Both the position numbers and the translations under genes were made by a program. Shown here in pieces: positions 1-12,684 of a stretch of 64,000 nucleotides of DNA. Source of the DNA: Marsupella aquatica (lineage: Eukaryota; Marchantiophyta); the NCBI GenBank assembly GCA_973895155.1, contig OZ316898.1, positions 19,158,001 to 19,222,000 on the forward strand, written 5' to 3'. Position 1 is the first letter of the stretch. Each line of letters starts with the position of its first letter. The notes below the pieces were generated by a model that was given only the letters and a program-made list of their open reading frames with translations, was not told the origin of the DNA and searched no databases.

Positions 1-1510
1 GTCAAGCATGCCATGGACAATATGACTCCTTGGGGCCTTTGGGGGCTTATTTGCAATATACACGATCGTAGCCGGCCATTAGGGATGCTACCCACTCCAC
101 ATGGTGCGGGATGGAGTACTTGTACACCCTTAGCCACTAGTTATGCCACTTGGCCTCCACAACACTTTTTAAAACACACATTTTGCATCATGGAAGGGCA
201 TGGCCCAACTTTGGGCAAAACACTCCCAAGTTGTATGACTTTGGAGTCATTTGCCCAAAGGGGTGAAAACCACTTGCATTTTGTCATTTGCAAGGGATAT
301 AGAGTCATTTGTGCGCTTGACTAAAAGTTTTTGTCATTTATGTAGTGCCAGGGGATGTCATATGAGCAAATGACACAAATAGGGGTCATTCATGATGTCA
401 ATAGTGCAGTCCTACATACCATGGACAATATGACTCTTTGGGGCCTCCGGGGGTCGACTGGCCATATCCATGATTGTAGCCCACCATTAGGGATGCTACC
501 CACTCCACATGGTGTGCGACAGGGTACTCACCAACCCTGGGCCACTAGTTATGCCACTTGGCCTCCACAACACTTTTTAACACACACATTTTGCATCATG
601 GAAGGGCATGGCCCAACTTTGGGAAAAACACTCCCAAGTTGTATGACTTTGGAGTCATTTGCCCAAAGGGGTGCAAACCACTCCCATATAGCCATTCCCA
701 AGCCATTTTCAGTCAATTGTGCCTGTGAGTCATTGTGTTGGTCATTTTATGAGTGCTAGGATATGTCATTTATTCAAATGACACGGAAACGAGTCATTGT
801 TCATGTCAATGTAGCAGTCATGCATGCCATGGACAATATGACTCTTCTGGAACTCAGGCCGCTGATTGGCCATTGTTGGTGATAGGGGCCCCCCATTGAG
901 CATGCTACCCACTCCACATGGTGTGGGATAGGGTGCCCCCCAATCCTGGGCCACTAGTTATCACTAATTGGCAAAGCAATAGTTTTATGACCAAACTTTT
1001 GCACAATGGTAGGGCATCACCCAACTTTGGGCAAAACACTCCCAAGTTGTACGACTTTCAAGTCATTTGCCCAAAAAGGTGCAAACCACTCATATTTTGT
1101 CATTTGCAAGGGATTTTGCGTCATTTATGCAAGTGACTGAATATTTTTGTCATTTATAGAGTCATAGGATACGTCATTCCTGCGTATGACACAAAAACAA
1201 GTCATTGATGATGTCAATGCGACAGTCAAGCATGCCATGGACAATATGACCCGTTGGGAGTTTCGGGGGCTAATTTGCAATATCCGTGATTGTAGCCGGC
1301 CATTAGGGATGCTACCCACTCCACATTGTGCGGGATGGGGTATTTGACAACCCTCGGCCACTAGTTATGCCAGTTGGCTTCCACAACACTTTTTAACACG
1401 CACATTCTGCATCATGGAAGGGCATCACTCAACTTTGGGCAAAACACTCCCAAGTTGTACGACTTACAAAAAATGGTCATTGATGTGAATGCAACAATCA
1501 TGTAAGCCAC
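1..1510. repeat. Tandem array, 408-bp unit, about 3.7 copies
   Basis: The word CCATGGACAATATGA recurs at 11, 419, 828 and 1235, giving periods of 408, 409 and 407 bp. A truncated, degenerate fifth start (ACACAATATGACTC) lies near 1510. Every unit contains CACTAGTTATGCCA, a conserved block CACTCCCAAGTTGTAYGACT, and several GTCATTT/AAATGACA words. Short open frames inside the units are side products of the repeat. The array starts at the window edge, so it may be longer. It is best read as the left subterminal repeat region of the CACTA element or as a satellite next to it. Confidence 0.9.
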
Positions 1511-4500
1511 ACACAATATGACTCATTACACCCCTTGATGACATATTCCGCCATATTGATGGTAGGAGCCGACCATGAGTTACATACACAAAACAATGAT
1601 ATATATAGGGTGTACGACGGAACATGCATAATTATGTTCATAAAAGGGCAGGGTTTAGGGTGAAGTGTTAAAATTAGACTAAGTTAGTCCACAATTATGT
1701 TTGAATGGGAACCTTCTAAACATACCCCCAAGCTCGCCCCCAAGACCTCATCAATCATTAAGCTCCCCCTTGTATGTATTTATATGTTTTCGGGGTCATA
1801 ATGAGTAATGGTTTAGGGTGCACATGCCCCCCCTTTCCTAAGGGTCTCCCAAGTCTTTTGATGGGGGATAGGATCACAGCATCTGGACCGTCTATGTAGC
1901 ATCTATAATCATCCCCTCATGCAATCGTGGCCCTTTGCACAGGAATGTTATTTTACACTACCTCGCATTGGATGCCTTCCTTAGTCCGGTCAAACATCGA
2001 GAACAGCATATCGAATGTTGCGTTTTGTGTCCCAATCGGTGTAGGTTTACGTGTAGGGTTTACCGTTGCAAGGCAGTGCGTGCTCAGGCAGAGTGCTCTC
2101 ACATTATCACCCGACAACATTAGGGCTATGAGTTTCCTTGTAGCGATAAGCGGGGAGTCGAGGTGCGACCTTCAGTTGGTGCTGTGGGGAGTGAGTGCGC
2201 AACCTTGGTGCTACGGGGAGTCAATGTGCAACCTTGGTGCTACGGGGAGTCGACGGACTAAACTGCGGGGAGTTGATCAACCTTGGTGCTGCATTCGTGG
2301 GTAGACATTGAAGGAGGGCCGCTGCGCTTGGCTGCCATTGTCGAGGCCCCGGGTCGAGGCAGGTAGGAGGACAGCTGCTACCATCGTCGAGGGCAACCTG
2401 CTTGCAAAATGGGAGAGTGATGAGTTGTTGTGTGGGAGGTGCGGGTTTCACCGTGGGGAGGTTTGCGCTTGGAGGTTGAGACCAAGCTCTTCCTTGGAGG
2501 ATTGCCTTATTTTGATTGCAAAGGTTTTTGAGAACCAGCTCAGTGGAACTCAGCTTGCTCAGTGGAAACTTGCAGCTTCTTGTCACTAAGGTTGGCTGCT
2601 TACAGAGCGAGCTTGGTGGAGAAAGGACTCCGCAACACCGTTGCTCCCTTGGACTATCTACCGAGTGCAAGCTCCTGTATGTGCAAGTTGAGACCCGGGA
2701 CCTTCAATGTTGTAGCTGCCTCCAACCTGCAACGCCATTGCTCGCAAGCTGCTACAGAGCGCAACCTCTTGCGACTTCCACCTCAAAGGTATGACCTGGA
2801 TGGTTGGAGTCAGTGGATAGTTGTGCATTCTCTGTCCAATTTATGTGGCACTACGTCCCCCAAGTAAGTATCTGGCCGTGCTGCAATGTTGTGCTTCGAT
2901 GTTGTGCTTCGAGCTGTGATGAAGGTGGACATGCATTAGAGATACCCTGTGTGTCCCAAGCACTAGAATAGACTGTGGCCTACTTTGCTTTGTCTGTCCT
3001 TGAAGTTGCTTGATGCCACACACAGCGGCTTCATCACATCAAGTGTTCCGCAGACTCTCGTCTCTTATTTCAAGCTTCTTATTTCTACCAACATTGCTCT
3101 GAGTCTTAAAAAACTTTAATGATCGATTCCTCTCCAATGCTCTCTGTTGCTCTCCAGAAGTTTGCGTTCTTGACTATATTCCTGTTCATTTTCTATTCAT
3201 TTTTGTTCAGTTTCTGTCCTTGTCTGGCCATACCTCAATTTTTGTCTTTTCTCATACTCTGCTTACTGTGCTCTGTCATGCAGTATACTCATTTACTACA
3301 GATTGAATGTGGAGCCGATTGGAGGTGGACATTGGAGTTGCGACGACCAGCAAGGTGAGTCCAAGAGGATTGCATCCTCAAGCTTAGGGAAAGAAAAGCT
3401 GTTTTTTCCTTGTATCCCCCGTTCTATCCTACTCCTCCTGCATGCAATAATTTCTGACTGTATTCTCATTTCTTACCTGTGTTGGACCCTCATTGGACAT
3501 ACGTGCATATCTAAAGAGACTAGTCGCTGCTGAGGTGCGATTGGATCTGCATTGGAGCTGCATTCCTGCCTACATCATCCAAAGATTCTAAGGAGGATTG
3601 GAGCTCTGTTTTACAATTTGCGCCATCTGTAAGTATCTTGTGCTCAAATACTAGAGAGCAGTCTTACAAATTTTTTGCGATGCTGTCAAAGGTGTCTAGA
3701 TTGTTGGACTATTGAATTGGTTGCCCATTCTTTGTGTTCTTCCTATTGCTGGTACTTATTTTTTGTGGAACATCCTAGTGAATTTAAGCTACGCAAATTG
3801 CCATAAGTCACAAAGGCATCTTTCATGCCATCTGGATATTGTGCCATCAAATTTTACGTTCCATTTCTTACATGATTGTGTTGGACTGACATTGGACCTG
3901 CATATCTGAAGAGACTTGTTGCTGCACCGGTGTGGTTAGTATTGGATAACCCTAAAGCTGCATTCCCACAGGCTGCAGCATCCAGGGATTCTAAGGAAGA
4001 TTGGACCCTTGTTTGGTGGTGCTGCTACACAAGAAGGCTCCAGTGGAGGTGGGCTTGCTTGCATCCATGTCGTGTGTTTGTTGTTGTGATCGATTGGGTT
4101 GTTGTTGAGATTTATTTTTCTTGAATTTAGAAAATGCTTAATTGAGTCGTCTTGACTGTTTTTTCTTCACTAAGTAACAAGGCGGCCCCAAGAGACTCTA
4201 AATAAAATCCCTAAATCCTTGAAAGAACATCATTTTAAGAGTTGTGGTGACTTTCTACAGTGGTGACTTGATGTGGAGGTGAGCTTGTTTCTCAGTGAAG
4301 GGGGGCCCAGTCCACTATACTCAGATAATGACTTGTGTGCAGTGGCCAGTATACCAGTTCCTTTCTTTGTGCAAGTAAGACCTGTGAATGTTTAAATGAG
4401 TTTTTAAAAGGATAGAGCTTTTAATCCGATGTAGTTAGCCCCCCCCCCAAGAAGAGCTATAGCCCTGTCTATACTATCCCTAGTCGCTACTGAATTCTAC

Positions 4501-4863
4501 CTGCTCCAACAAGTATTGAATGAGTACAATTTCAGTGAACAATATTTAATTTGTGTGCTCTATGGTCTTCACAGTGGTTGCCTTTTTGAATAAACTTCTC
4601 TTTGACTCTTCTGAACATTTTTTCCAAGTCTGCCTGACACTAAACCCTGAACTGCTTGCTCTCTGTGCAGAGCACCCTTAAGCCAAAGCCAAGTTATTTT
4701 TGACATTGCTTGTACTCCGTGAGATCGAGGTGGGCAGGACATCTCCTGATTTGTACTAAGACCTCTTACAGTAAGTACACTATGTCCACATACCATCTTT
4801 GTACTTGTCTGTTGCCCTTCTCCATACACTTGTAATATTCAAGGTAATTGTGCAGATCCACGC
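1511..4863. other. Transposon interior without recognised gene; internal duplications
   Basis: No open frame here resembles a known family. Two structures are visible. At about 2160-2300 a unit of about 29-50 bp (AACCTTGGTGCTACGGGGAG) repeats three to four times. At 3481-3640 and 3882-4020 the sequence is duplicated about 400 bp apart, with shared words such as GCATATCTRAAGAGACT and GATTCTAAGGARGATTGGA. The duplicated pieces look like pseudo-exon and intron tracts (several CAG/GTGAGT-like sites), so untranslated leader exons of the downstream PHD or transposase genes are possible. A C-run lies at 4441-4448. Confidence 0.5.
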
Positions 4864-5577
4864 ATGACATCGGGCATGGCACGAGCTGCTGCTCCCTGGC
4901 TGGATCCAAAGTTTGCCCATAAAGAACACCTTCGCTTGGATCCCCCTTGTTGTTTTGAATGTGATGAGGGAGGTACTGTTTTGTTCTGCGATGGGCCTTG
5001 CAGTCGTCATTTCCATTACTTAGTTCATGGCCAGCAAGCTCCTCAAGAGCCTGATGGCCATGGGCCTGAGTGCACACCCGTTGCCATTTCTAGAGGGCAT
5101 GATTGGGCCAAGGAGTGGCTCTGTGACCTCTGTCAGCAGAACCAAGGTCGTTGCTTTGCTTGTGGACTACTTGGCCAAACCCTAAAACCCACTGCAGATG
5201 AGCCCCTTGTGGTCCAGTGTGCACAAGATGACTGCTCTTCTTTTTATCACGTGGGTTGTCTGCGGACCATACTGAGGGCAAGGGAGTTGCCTCTCCTGGG
5301 GTACGCACAAAACTCAGATGCACATCCCGCTGCTCTGATATGCCCAAGGCATTATTGTGATGTTTGCAAGGAGTATCGGGATGGCATCTGGGAATTCATC
5401 CAGTTTTGTAGGTGCCCTTGTGCGTGGTGTAGGGATGAGGGACCAGAGGCAGACAAACACCTCAAGAGAGGGGTGAAGGGTAGAGAAACGTGGGATATTG
5501 GTCCATGGCGTATGGTGTACTGCAATCGCCATGTCATTCCAGAGAGTTCTGATGTGCCACCTCATGATTTTAAATAG
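4864..5577 (+). CDS. EDM2-like multi-PHD zinc-finger protein, carried in the CACTA element
   Basis: A 237-residue protein dominated by cysteine and histidine pairs. Residues about 29-95 form a first PHD-type finger (CCFECDEGGTVLFCDGPCSRHFH ... WLCDLC, split here as CCFECDEGG, LFCDGPCSRHFH and LCDLC). Residues about 97-165 form a second, extended finger (CFACGLLG ... CSSFYHVGCL ... CPRHYC). A further cysteine-rich segment follows (CDVCKEY ... CRCPCAWCRDEG ... YCNRHVI). This order, including CFACGxLG after the first finger and FYHxxC before CPxHxC, matches the PHD region of plant EDM2, a chromatin regulator that reads histone H3 marks and controls heterochromatin at transposon-containing genes. 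That role is known for the family and only inferred here. The bromo, methyltransferase-like and other parts of full EDM2 are absent, so this is a partial copy. The ATG at 4864 follows a CAG/A acceptor-like site at about 4854, so upstream coding exons are possible. It is intact and lies 1.4 kb upstream of the transposase on the same strand. Confidence 0.7.
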   Translation: MTSGMARAAAPWLDPKFAHKEHLRLDPPCCFECDEGGTVLFCDGPCSRHFHYLVHGQQAPQEPDGHGPECTPVAISRGHDWAKEWLCDLCQQNQGRCFACGLLGQTLKPTADEPLVVQCAQDDCSSFYHVGCLRTILRARELPLLGYAQNSDAHPAALICPRHYCDVCKEYRDGIWEFIQFCRCPCAWCRDEGPEADKHLKRGVKGRETWDIGPWRMVYCNRHVIPESSDVPPHDFK

Positions 5578-6964
5578 ATGATAAGCCTTAGTTCAGTTGT
5601 GTAGAAAACACTGCCTAGTACAAAGTATATTGAACTTGTCATGGGTTAAGGACTTCTGGAGGATACTGGACACAAAATGGACTAAAGGGGTACAGTGGAG
5701 CACCAGAGTTTTTTGTTGGATGAAAATGGAGTGAAGTGTCAAGTTGGATTCAATGGACTAAACTGAAATGGACTAAAGCAGGATGATTGTATGAAATGGA
5801 CTAAACTGCCTGATTGTATGAAGTGGACTAAATTGTCTCACTGTATGAAGTGGACTACACGTGTGGTTGAGATTGTTTGCCCTAGAGTAGAGCAACACTT
5901 AGTGGAGAAAGACCAGTATCAATTCTGATTGTATGATGACTGTTACAGCTGTACTCAGCAATATATGAACAGCCTGAATAGAGATACATAACAAAAGAAC
6001 TAAAACACTAAAAAACATCACACTGACCTTAGAGGCAAGACCTAAAATCCACCCAAGGTCTTAAAAATGTTGTTGTCCCTTTGAGGGATCTGGCCATAAG
6101 AAGGCAAACTTTACATAATGTCTCTCAAGTTTTGTAGTACTGCCTTTCTAAACCTACAGCCTTAAGAACTCCTTCAACCCTTCAACCTGGGTCGATCTCT
6201 GAACTTCGTCATTTTTGATAATTTTGAAGACTGAGTGACTGTATTTTATTCTGACTATTGCACAAAAACACAGTATGTGACATTATGTAGATTACATGAA
6301 ATCCTTTGAGGCCCTTGCCCATATGTATCCTGGTTTGTGTGGGGATGATGAAATGTTGTGATCTGAATCTATTCTAGTACCTGCCCAAAACAAACTGCCT
6401 TGATGAAGATGATCATTTCAACAAATGAATTCAAAAGTCACAGAATGAAGGAGGGGATTGTTGGACATTGTGATTAATGTTTGTTATTGTATTCACTGTT
6501 TTGAAGGGTCTGAGATTGCTGACTACTGTGAACACCCTTGCCCTAAATCTGGTTGAGGTAGGCCTCTATTTGGTCTTGTAAACTTTTGTCATTTTCATTT
6601 GTACAATTCAGGTCTCCTTCAAATACCCATTGTCACTTACAGTATGAGTTGAGATTAGGTAACGTGTACCCAAGTAAATAATTTCTGATCAAGTTGCTAA
6701 TATGTAATCTGTTTACCTTTTGTTGGCATGCATGTACTATTCTATTGGCAATGAAGGCTAAAGTGGGAGCTGCCTTTACCTCAGTTGGAGTACTGTACCT
6801 CAAATGTATGTCTATTCTTCACTTGTGCACACATTTGCTTCACATGACGGTTAGAAGATGGTATGGAAGGGTTTTGGAGTTGTCTAGAACAAATTCATAT
6901 GCTCTGCAAGATGTCACAGAAGAAAGACGTGCAACTGTGTTTTTGATTAGGTAGTGCTGCAATC
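5578..6964. other. Spacer between PHD gene and transposase; short tandem repeats
   Basis: No supported gene. At about 5690-5870 a 25-30 bp unit (ATGAAGTGGACTAAA, TGATTGTATGAAATGGACTA) repeats four to five times. The rest probably holds the 3' untranslated region of the PHD gene and the leader of the transposase. The open frame at 6694-6954 matches nothing I know. Confidence 0.5.
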
Positions 6965-9900
6965 ATGGCTTCTTCTAGCCAGGTTGGGTCACATAACACT
7001 GCACATACAATAGAGGCAAACAACCTGAGAAGATTACCTCTTTCTCATCCACGTCGAATACAACGTCGTGATGATAACTTATGGGCTCGGGAACAGACAG
7101 CTTGCTCTGGTAGTGTTGATCATAGAATGTATTGCTCTTGCATGGAATGCAAAGGGATTGTTAAGACTACTCGAAAGACCAGTCGACAACATCTTCTTAA
7201 ATATGGCCGCTACCCTGCCTGTTGAGTGTGGGTAGGAGAGGGTGAAGACTCTTCTAATGAGGAGTGGAGATCCAATTACATTCGTAACTCTGGTCCAGAG
7301 GCACTAAGGGCAGGAATGTCTCGAGAGGCATTCCACTTAGGCCAGCCATCAATAGATGTTGAAGAGCAGGTCAGAGTTTTACTTCAAGAGACATTGGCAA
7401 GAGCTTCTGAAGAGTCTGATGAATATGTGGATAATGATCCTCCTTTTGATATAGATTCAATGTTTCAAAATGATGAGAATGAGGCAGGTCCACCCTCTGC
7501 TGAGACCAGGGCTGAGGACACACCTGCAGTAGGGCATCCTATAAATCATGTTCCTTTGCAAGGGTCTTTAGAAGAAGCCATGAGACCCTTATTTCCAGGC
7601 AGTAAGACAGATGTAGTTTCCTTCATGTTGTTGTTTTTAAACATCTGTCATAACAATAGGTTCTCAAACACGGGAGTGAATGCCATACTGTCTTTGTTGA
7701 CTGAGCATGGAATGCCAACAGAGCACACTCTCCCTAAAAACCTATATGCTGCAAAACAATTACTAAGAAAATTGGGTTTAGACTATGTGAGAATCCCAGT
7801 CTGTGAGAATGGATGTATGTTGTTTAGAAATGAGACTGCAAAGTTGAACAATTGTTCCAAGTGTAATCAACCAAAGATGAAGTTAGTGGGGAATTCTTTA
7901 CAGCCTGTGAAGGTCTTGAGATATTTCCCTATAATCCCTCGATTGAAGAGATTGTATGCCACTAAGGGTACATCTAAGCTAATGACTTGGCATCATGAGA
8001 ACAAGAGCAAGGACAACATGGTGCGACATCCAGCAGATTCAAAGGCATGGAAACATGTGGACACAGAGATCGACCCTGCTTTTGCTGCTGAGCCAAGGAA
8101 TGTGCGAATGGGATTGGCACTTGATGGGGTAAATCCATTTGGGAATAATTCTACTGCCTGGTCTACATGGCCAATCCTACTATTGAATTATAATATCCCT
8201 TCTTGGCTTTCCACAAAGAAGTTCTTTGTCATGCTGGCTCTTCTAATTCCAGGTCCTGTGTTTGTAAGCGAGGAACAATTTGATGTATACATGGCTCCAC
8301 TTGTGGATGATCTTGAGACATTATGGTCAGAAGGAGTAGATTGTTTTGATGTTCTACCAAGGCTAGGATTGCAGCAACAGTTCAAGCTAAGGGCTTCAAT
8401 ATTGTGGACAATCAATGATTATCCTGCATGTGGATTAGTCTCTGGCCAACAACATGCAGGGTACAAAGGATGTGTGGTTTGTGGGCCAAATTGTATGGCA
8501 CAAGGTTCAAAACAGTTGGGCAAGTTACTGTTTGGTGGCCATCGTCGCTGGTTACCACATAGGCACTATTTTCGCAGAGAGGAAGTGGCAAAATACTTTA
8601 ATGGTGAGGTAGAGGCACGATCTGCACCATATAGAGTGTCCAGCTCTGATAGGAAATGTTGGGGAGAAAAGGCCGCTAAATATGTGGAGAAGAAACCAGG
8701 GAATGCGCTGGATAATGAAAACTCTCCAGTAAAGAAGAATGGAGTGAAGAGGGTTACTGGATTATACAAGTTGCCGTACTGGAGTGTAAGTATCTGGTTC
8801 CCCATACTGAATCCCTTAGTGTGTAATGTTAAGTACCAAAGAGTAACATTTCTAACTCTAACTTAGTTTGTATTGAACTGTGCGTCCAATGCAGAAACTT
8901 CTCATCAACCATTGTTTGGATCCCATGCACTGTGAGAAGAATCTTGCACACAACATTGTGCACACTATTTTGGGGACAAAGGATACTCCTTCTATTCAAG
9001 AAGACATGAAAGTCATGGACGTGCGGGAACACCTGTGGCTGGTTCCAAATCCAGATCCAAAAAAAGATTCAAAGATCATGCCGCCAGCCCCATATTGCCT
9101 CAGTAAGACAGAGAAGACTAAGTTCTTAGAGGTATTGCTGACCTTTAAAGGGCCCACTGGTTTCAGCAGTTCTCTGGCTAAATGTGTCACAGTTAAGAAG
9201 AAGTTATTAGGGCTAAAATCTCACGATTTCCATCACCTCATGCAACAAATCCTTCCATTGGCAACAATGGGATTACTTGATGAAGGTGTTCGGTTGGCCA
9301 TAGCCAAAGTGAGCAATGTGTGGCGTACCATCTGTGCCAAGGTTTGGGATCCCTCACAGTACGACTCTATGATGTTGGATGTTGCATTCACACTCTGCCT
9401 TATGGAAATTCATTTCCCACCAAGCTTCTTTGATGTCATGACCCATCTGTTGATTCATCTGGTTCAAGAACTAGACATCTGTGGTCCAGTGAACATTAGA
9501 TGGATGTACCCAATAGAAAGATATCTAAAGACCTTGAAGGGTTATGTTCGAAACAAGGCACGTCCAGAGGCTTCTATGGCTGAAGGCTACCTTCTGGATG
9601 AATCTTTAGGATTCCTTTCTGAATACATGATCGATGTTAAGGGGACAGGAATGAGAACATGGGACTTGGAGGAGAATCCTGGTGTTGCAGGCATTGTCTC
9701 GGAAGGAGCTGGAAAACAAATCACCTTGGAGTGGAATGATATGATAGCTATGCATCATTACATACTGGAGAATGAAGAGCTAATGGAACCATGGTATAGG
9801 TATGAGCATGGTTTATATTGTTAAGTTCTCTGTTGTTTATTATTAAACAAAATTGAGTTTTGAGCAGAAATTGTGTGGGCCTAGGAGCTGACTGTCATTC

Positions 9901-10755
9901 TTGCCATGCAGGGTTTATGATGATCAAAAGGAGGCAGTTACCAAGCACAGAGCAGATTTCCGGAAAGAATGGATCATGAAGAATCCAGGAAATCGGAGGA
10001 ATCCTGTGCCTTATCCCTCTAATTTGGATGAGTTGCCTCCTTTTAGAGAATGGTTTGAAGTGACAATTAGAAGGCATAATTTTGAGAATGAGTTTGAACG
10101 AATGGGGTTGGCAGCGTATAGTGTACCACCTAGTTTGAAGGCACTGCGGTACAGGGCCTGCAGAGCCTATGGGCACCATTGGAGGACCATTCCATCACTA
10201 GGTTCCTTGATTGATTGTGACTCATCTGGGTTCAAGACTTTTGATTCTGGGATGGCTTGTACATTCACTGAGAAGCGGGTCATTAGGTCAGGGGCAACAG
10301 TAGATGAATCTGTACAATATGTGGGGGTGTTGACAGACATCTTAGTGTTGAACTATGGGCCTCTGATAAAGGAAGTGGTCCTTTTCAAAGGAAGGTGGGC
10401 AAACCCATCTTGGACTCCCAAAGCCACTGCAAGTATGAGATATGATGCGTCTGGATTGTGGCAAGTAAATTTTCAGAAGGAGCTGGGTGCTTCCAAGAAA
10501 ATGGACTATGTATTGCCACGACAGATAAAACTGGTGTTTTTTTACCCAAATGATAAGGGGATTGCATGGAGGACAATCCTCCACAAGGAATCCAGGTCTA
10601 CAAGGGTACTGGGTGATTACATGGAAGTTGATTTCCATGATACTATGGATGACAATGCTAAGTTTCACATAGAGTTGGCAGAAGCCTGTACAACTAGACA
10701 GGAGCCTGGACCAAGTACTACAGACAAAGGAAAAAGAAAGTATAAAAGGAAATGA
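6965..10755 (+). CDS. TNP2-type CACTA transposase, three exons, one in-frame stop
   Basis: Exons are 6965-8785, 8895-9799 and 9912-10755. The donors GTAAGT (8786) and GTATGA (9800) and both CAG acceptors keep the frame (phases 0 and 2). Domains in order: a transposase-associated zinc-binding start (YCSCMECKGIVKTTRKTS, HLLKYGRYP); the Transposase_21/TNP2 catalytic core (GLALDGVNPFGN, LLIPGP, LRASILWTINDYPACG, then CVVCGPNC and GGHRRWLPHRHYF); the HCLDPMHCEKN motif at the start of exon 2; a DUF4218-like block (SHDFHHLMQQILP ... WMYPIERYLKTLKGYVRNKA, quoted in parts); and a DUF4216-like block in exon 3 (VGVLTDILVLNYG, VVLFKGRWAN). TNP2 proteins cut and join CACTA ends in the nucleus. An in-frame TGA at 7223-7225 splits the N-terminal zinc region from the core, just where relatives read on without a break. 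The first ATG after it is at 7316. The copy is therefore probably damaged, or makes an N-terminally short protein. Confidence 0.85.
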
Positions 10756-10839
10756 ATGGTTTGAAGATATTGTACAGTCCGGTTTCATTTGGTTGGGAGT
10801 GGGATCATACTAACATGGCATGCCATGGTCTAGCAGTGA

Positions 10840-12324
10840 ATGCAGCGAATACCTCCATATGAGGAGGAACGAAATAAGAAGGTAGCAGACAACAATAGAA
10901 AATTCAGGGAGATATTTGGAGAAAATTTCAATTTTATGTGAGTATAATCTTGCATGTTGTTTTGAATGTGCAAAGATGTGTTAATATTGCTCATAAGCAA
11001 TATGAGTTGGTTTTTGGTACTTGTCATTCATTCATTGATATTCTCTGATGTAGACTGGGTGCAACACAGACCGTAGGGCGCAAGAAGGAAACAAGTGCAG
11101 GTCGAACTCCTACAAGTGAGGTTACCACACAGAGGAGACAGAGCTCCAGACTATCAAGAATTGCCTCAGTGAGTATGGCAGAGTCTGGTGATGAGGGCTC
11201 TGAAATCAGATTATGAAATCAGAAAGTTCATATGTAATCAGTTATCCATAATGTTCAAATTATCATTGATGATTGACATTGTATGGTGTCTTTGTGTATA
11301 TAGACTCCATTGTCCAGGGAAACTACAATTGAGGAACCAGCTCGATTACTCAAGCTTGAACAGTCTGTGGAGAATTTAACCAAGCTTGAGTTCAAAGTGG
11401 ACAATTTGACATCTATGATGACCTCTTTCATTGCACAAAATTAACAGAATCAGTTTCATATGCAATTATCAAATGCAATTGCTACTCAGGTGGTGGTTGA
11501 GCCTAAAGGTAGTAGCAGGAAACGTTCTCTTACTTTCTCAGGTGATGGTGATGGTAAGAACATACAAATTTATACTCTAAACATATTACATATGCAATAG
11601 TTTATTTTTAAATTTAGAATGAAGTTTTCTAAGCATTCATTGTTTGGTTTTGTGGTAGCTTCTTCAGGGGAGAATCCTGTATCACAGCAAGAGAAATCAG
11701 ATACTTTAACAAGGCAGAAGCCAAAGCCAAGTATGGGAGAAGAAAATTTGGGAGCACTGTAGGAACCTTGCGTTGTACAAAGCAGCATTGGTAATGGTGA
11801 AAGTGATGAGATTGCTGTCATAGATGAACAGATAGTGTCAAATGCAATTTAGGAACAAGAGGCTACGCCACCTAGGCCTTCAAAGAGATTCAAGAAATCA
11901 ACCCCTATTACTATCTCACCTAGTGAACGAGGACCAGTTCTCTCCCCAAATCCAGCAGCAAAGGTGAATTTGTTTTCAGTTGGCTTATGTTCTTAAATTG
12001 ATGATATGCCCAAATCAGTACTACAAAACAGTATTTTATCCTAACAATTTTGTGTGGCAGTTTTCAAAAGGAGATGCTGTAGAAGTACGAAGCATTGTGG
12101 ATCGCTCTACAGTTGTTGCTAGAGGTGAAGTGACAGGGTTACCAGGAGAGGACAAATTTCATTGTGTCATGATTGAGAGTGCTTGGGTGCGAGTATCAAT
12201 TAAGGCAGTGTATTGTGGTGATGCAGCATTGCCAATGCCCAACAAAGAAGAGAAACAACTCTGCTTACGGAATGTGTTAGGAATGAATACATTGTGGAAT
12301 GCTAGGTTTCTTCGGAAGTGTTGA
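10840..12324 (+). pseudogene. TNPA-like second gene of the CACTA element, five exons, stop codons
   Basis: Inferred exons are 10840-10937, 11054-11168, 11304-11553, 11659-11963 and 12061-12324, all with GT/AG borders and matching phases. The ATG at 10840 opens MQRIPPYEEERNKKVADNNR, like the start of plant En/Spm-associated proteins. A basic Ser/Arg-rich exon follows, then a leucine-heptad stretch (LLKLEQSVENLTKLEFKVDN) that looks like a short coiled coil, then an acidic linker. The last exon (GDAVEVRSIV, VARGEVTGLPG, ALPMPNKEEK, FLRKC) resembles the DUF8039 domain found in plant CACTA-derived proteins. Three in-frame stops interrupt it: TAA in exon 3 (after IAQN) and two TAG in exon 4 (after LGAL and SNAI). 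TNPA-type proteins bind subterminal repeats and help transposition. The gene begins 85 bp after the TNP2 stop, so the two may share a transcript. Confidence 0.6.
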
Positions 12325-12684
12325 ACATTTTCTCTGATCATGTAGAATAGAGAATTTTTGAATATTTTGGTTACCATTGTTTCACTCATGCGAGTGAAAA
12401 ATGTGTACTTTCTATCCCTTTATCATAAAGACTTATGTTTTTTCAATTGTTCTATACTAGAGCTTGTGAATGTTGGAATGTGAATTTCTGAATACAATGA
12501 TGACTTCTGTTTTTTCAATTATTCTATATTAGAGCTTGTGAATGTTGGAGTGTGAATTTTTGAATACAATGATGATGCGCAAAGTGATGTCTTTGTTTAG
12601 AGTTTAAGTGGATTCATTGTATGTGATTTTGAATATAGCTATGAGCTCTTCTTAGATACATCCCAAATGACATTACTTAAAAGC
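12325..12684. repeat. Spacer with a 72-bp tandem duplication
   Basis: A segment beginning TTTTTTCAATT at about 12438 is repeated at about 12510, with both copies containing AGAGCTTGTGAATGTTGGA and GAATACAATGATGA. This probably is the 3' untranslated region of the TNPA-like gene. No coding potential is seen. Confidence 0.7.

Noticed and set aside
130-1360. CACTAGTTATG words in each 408-bp unit as possible CACTA termini
   Set aside because: They share only CACTAGT with the right terminus, lack the following GGAAAAT, and recur in every unit.
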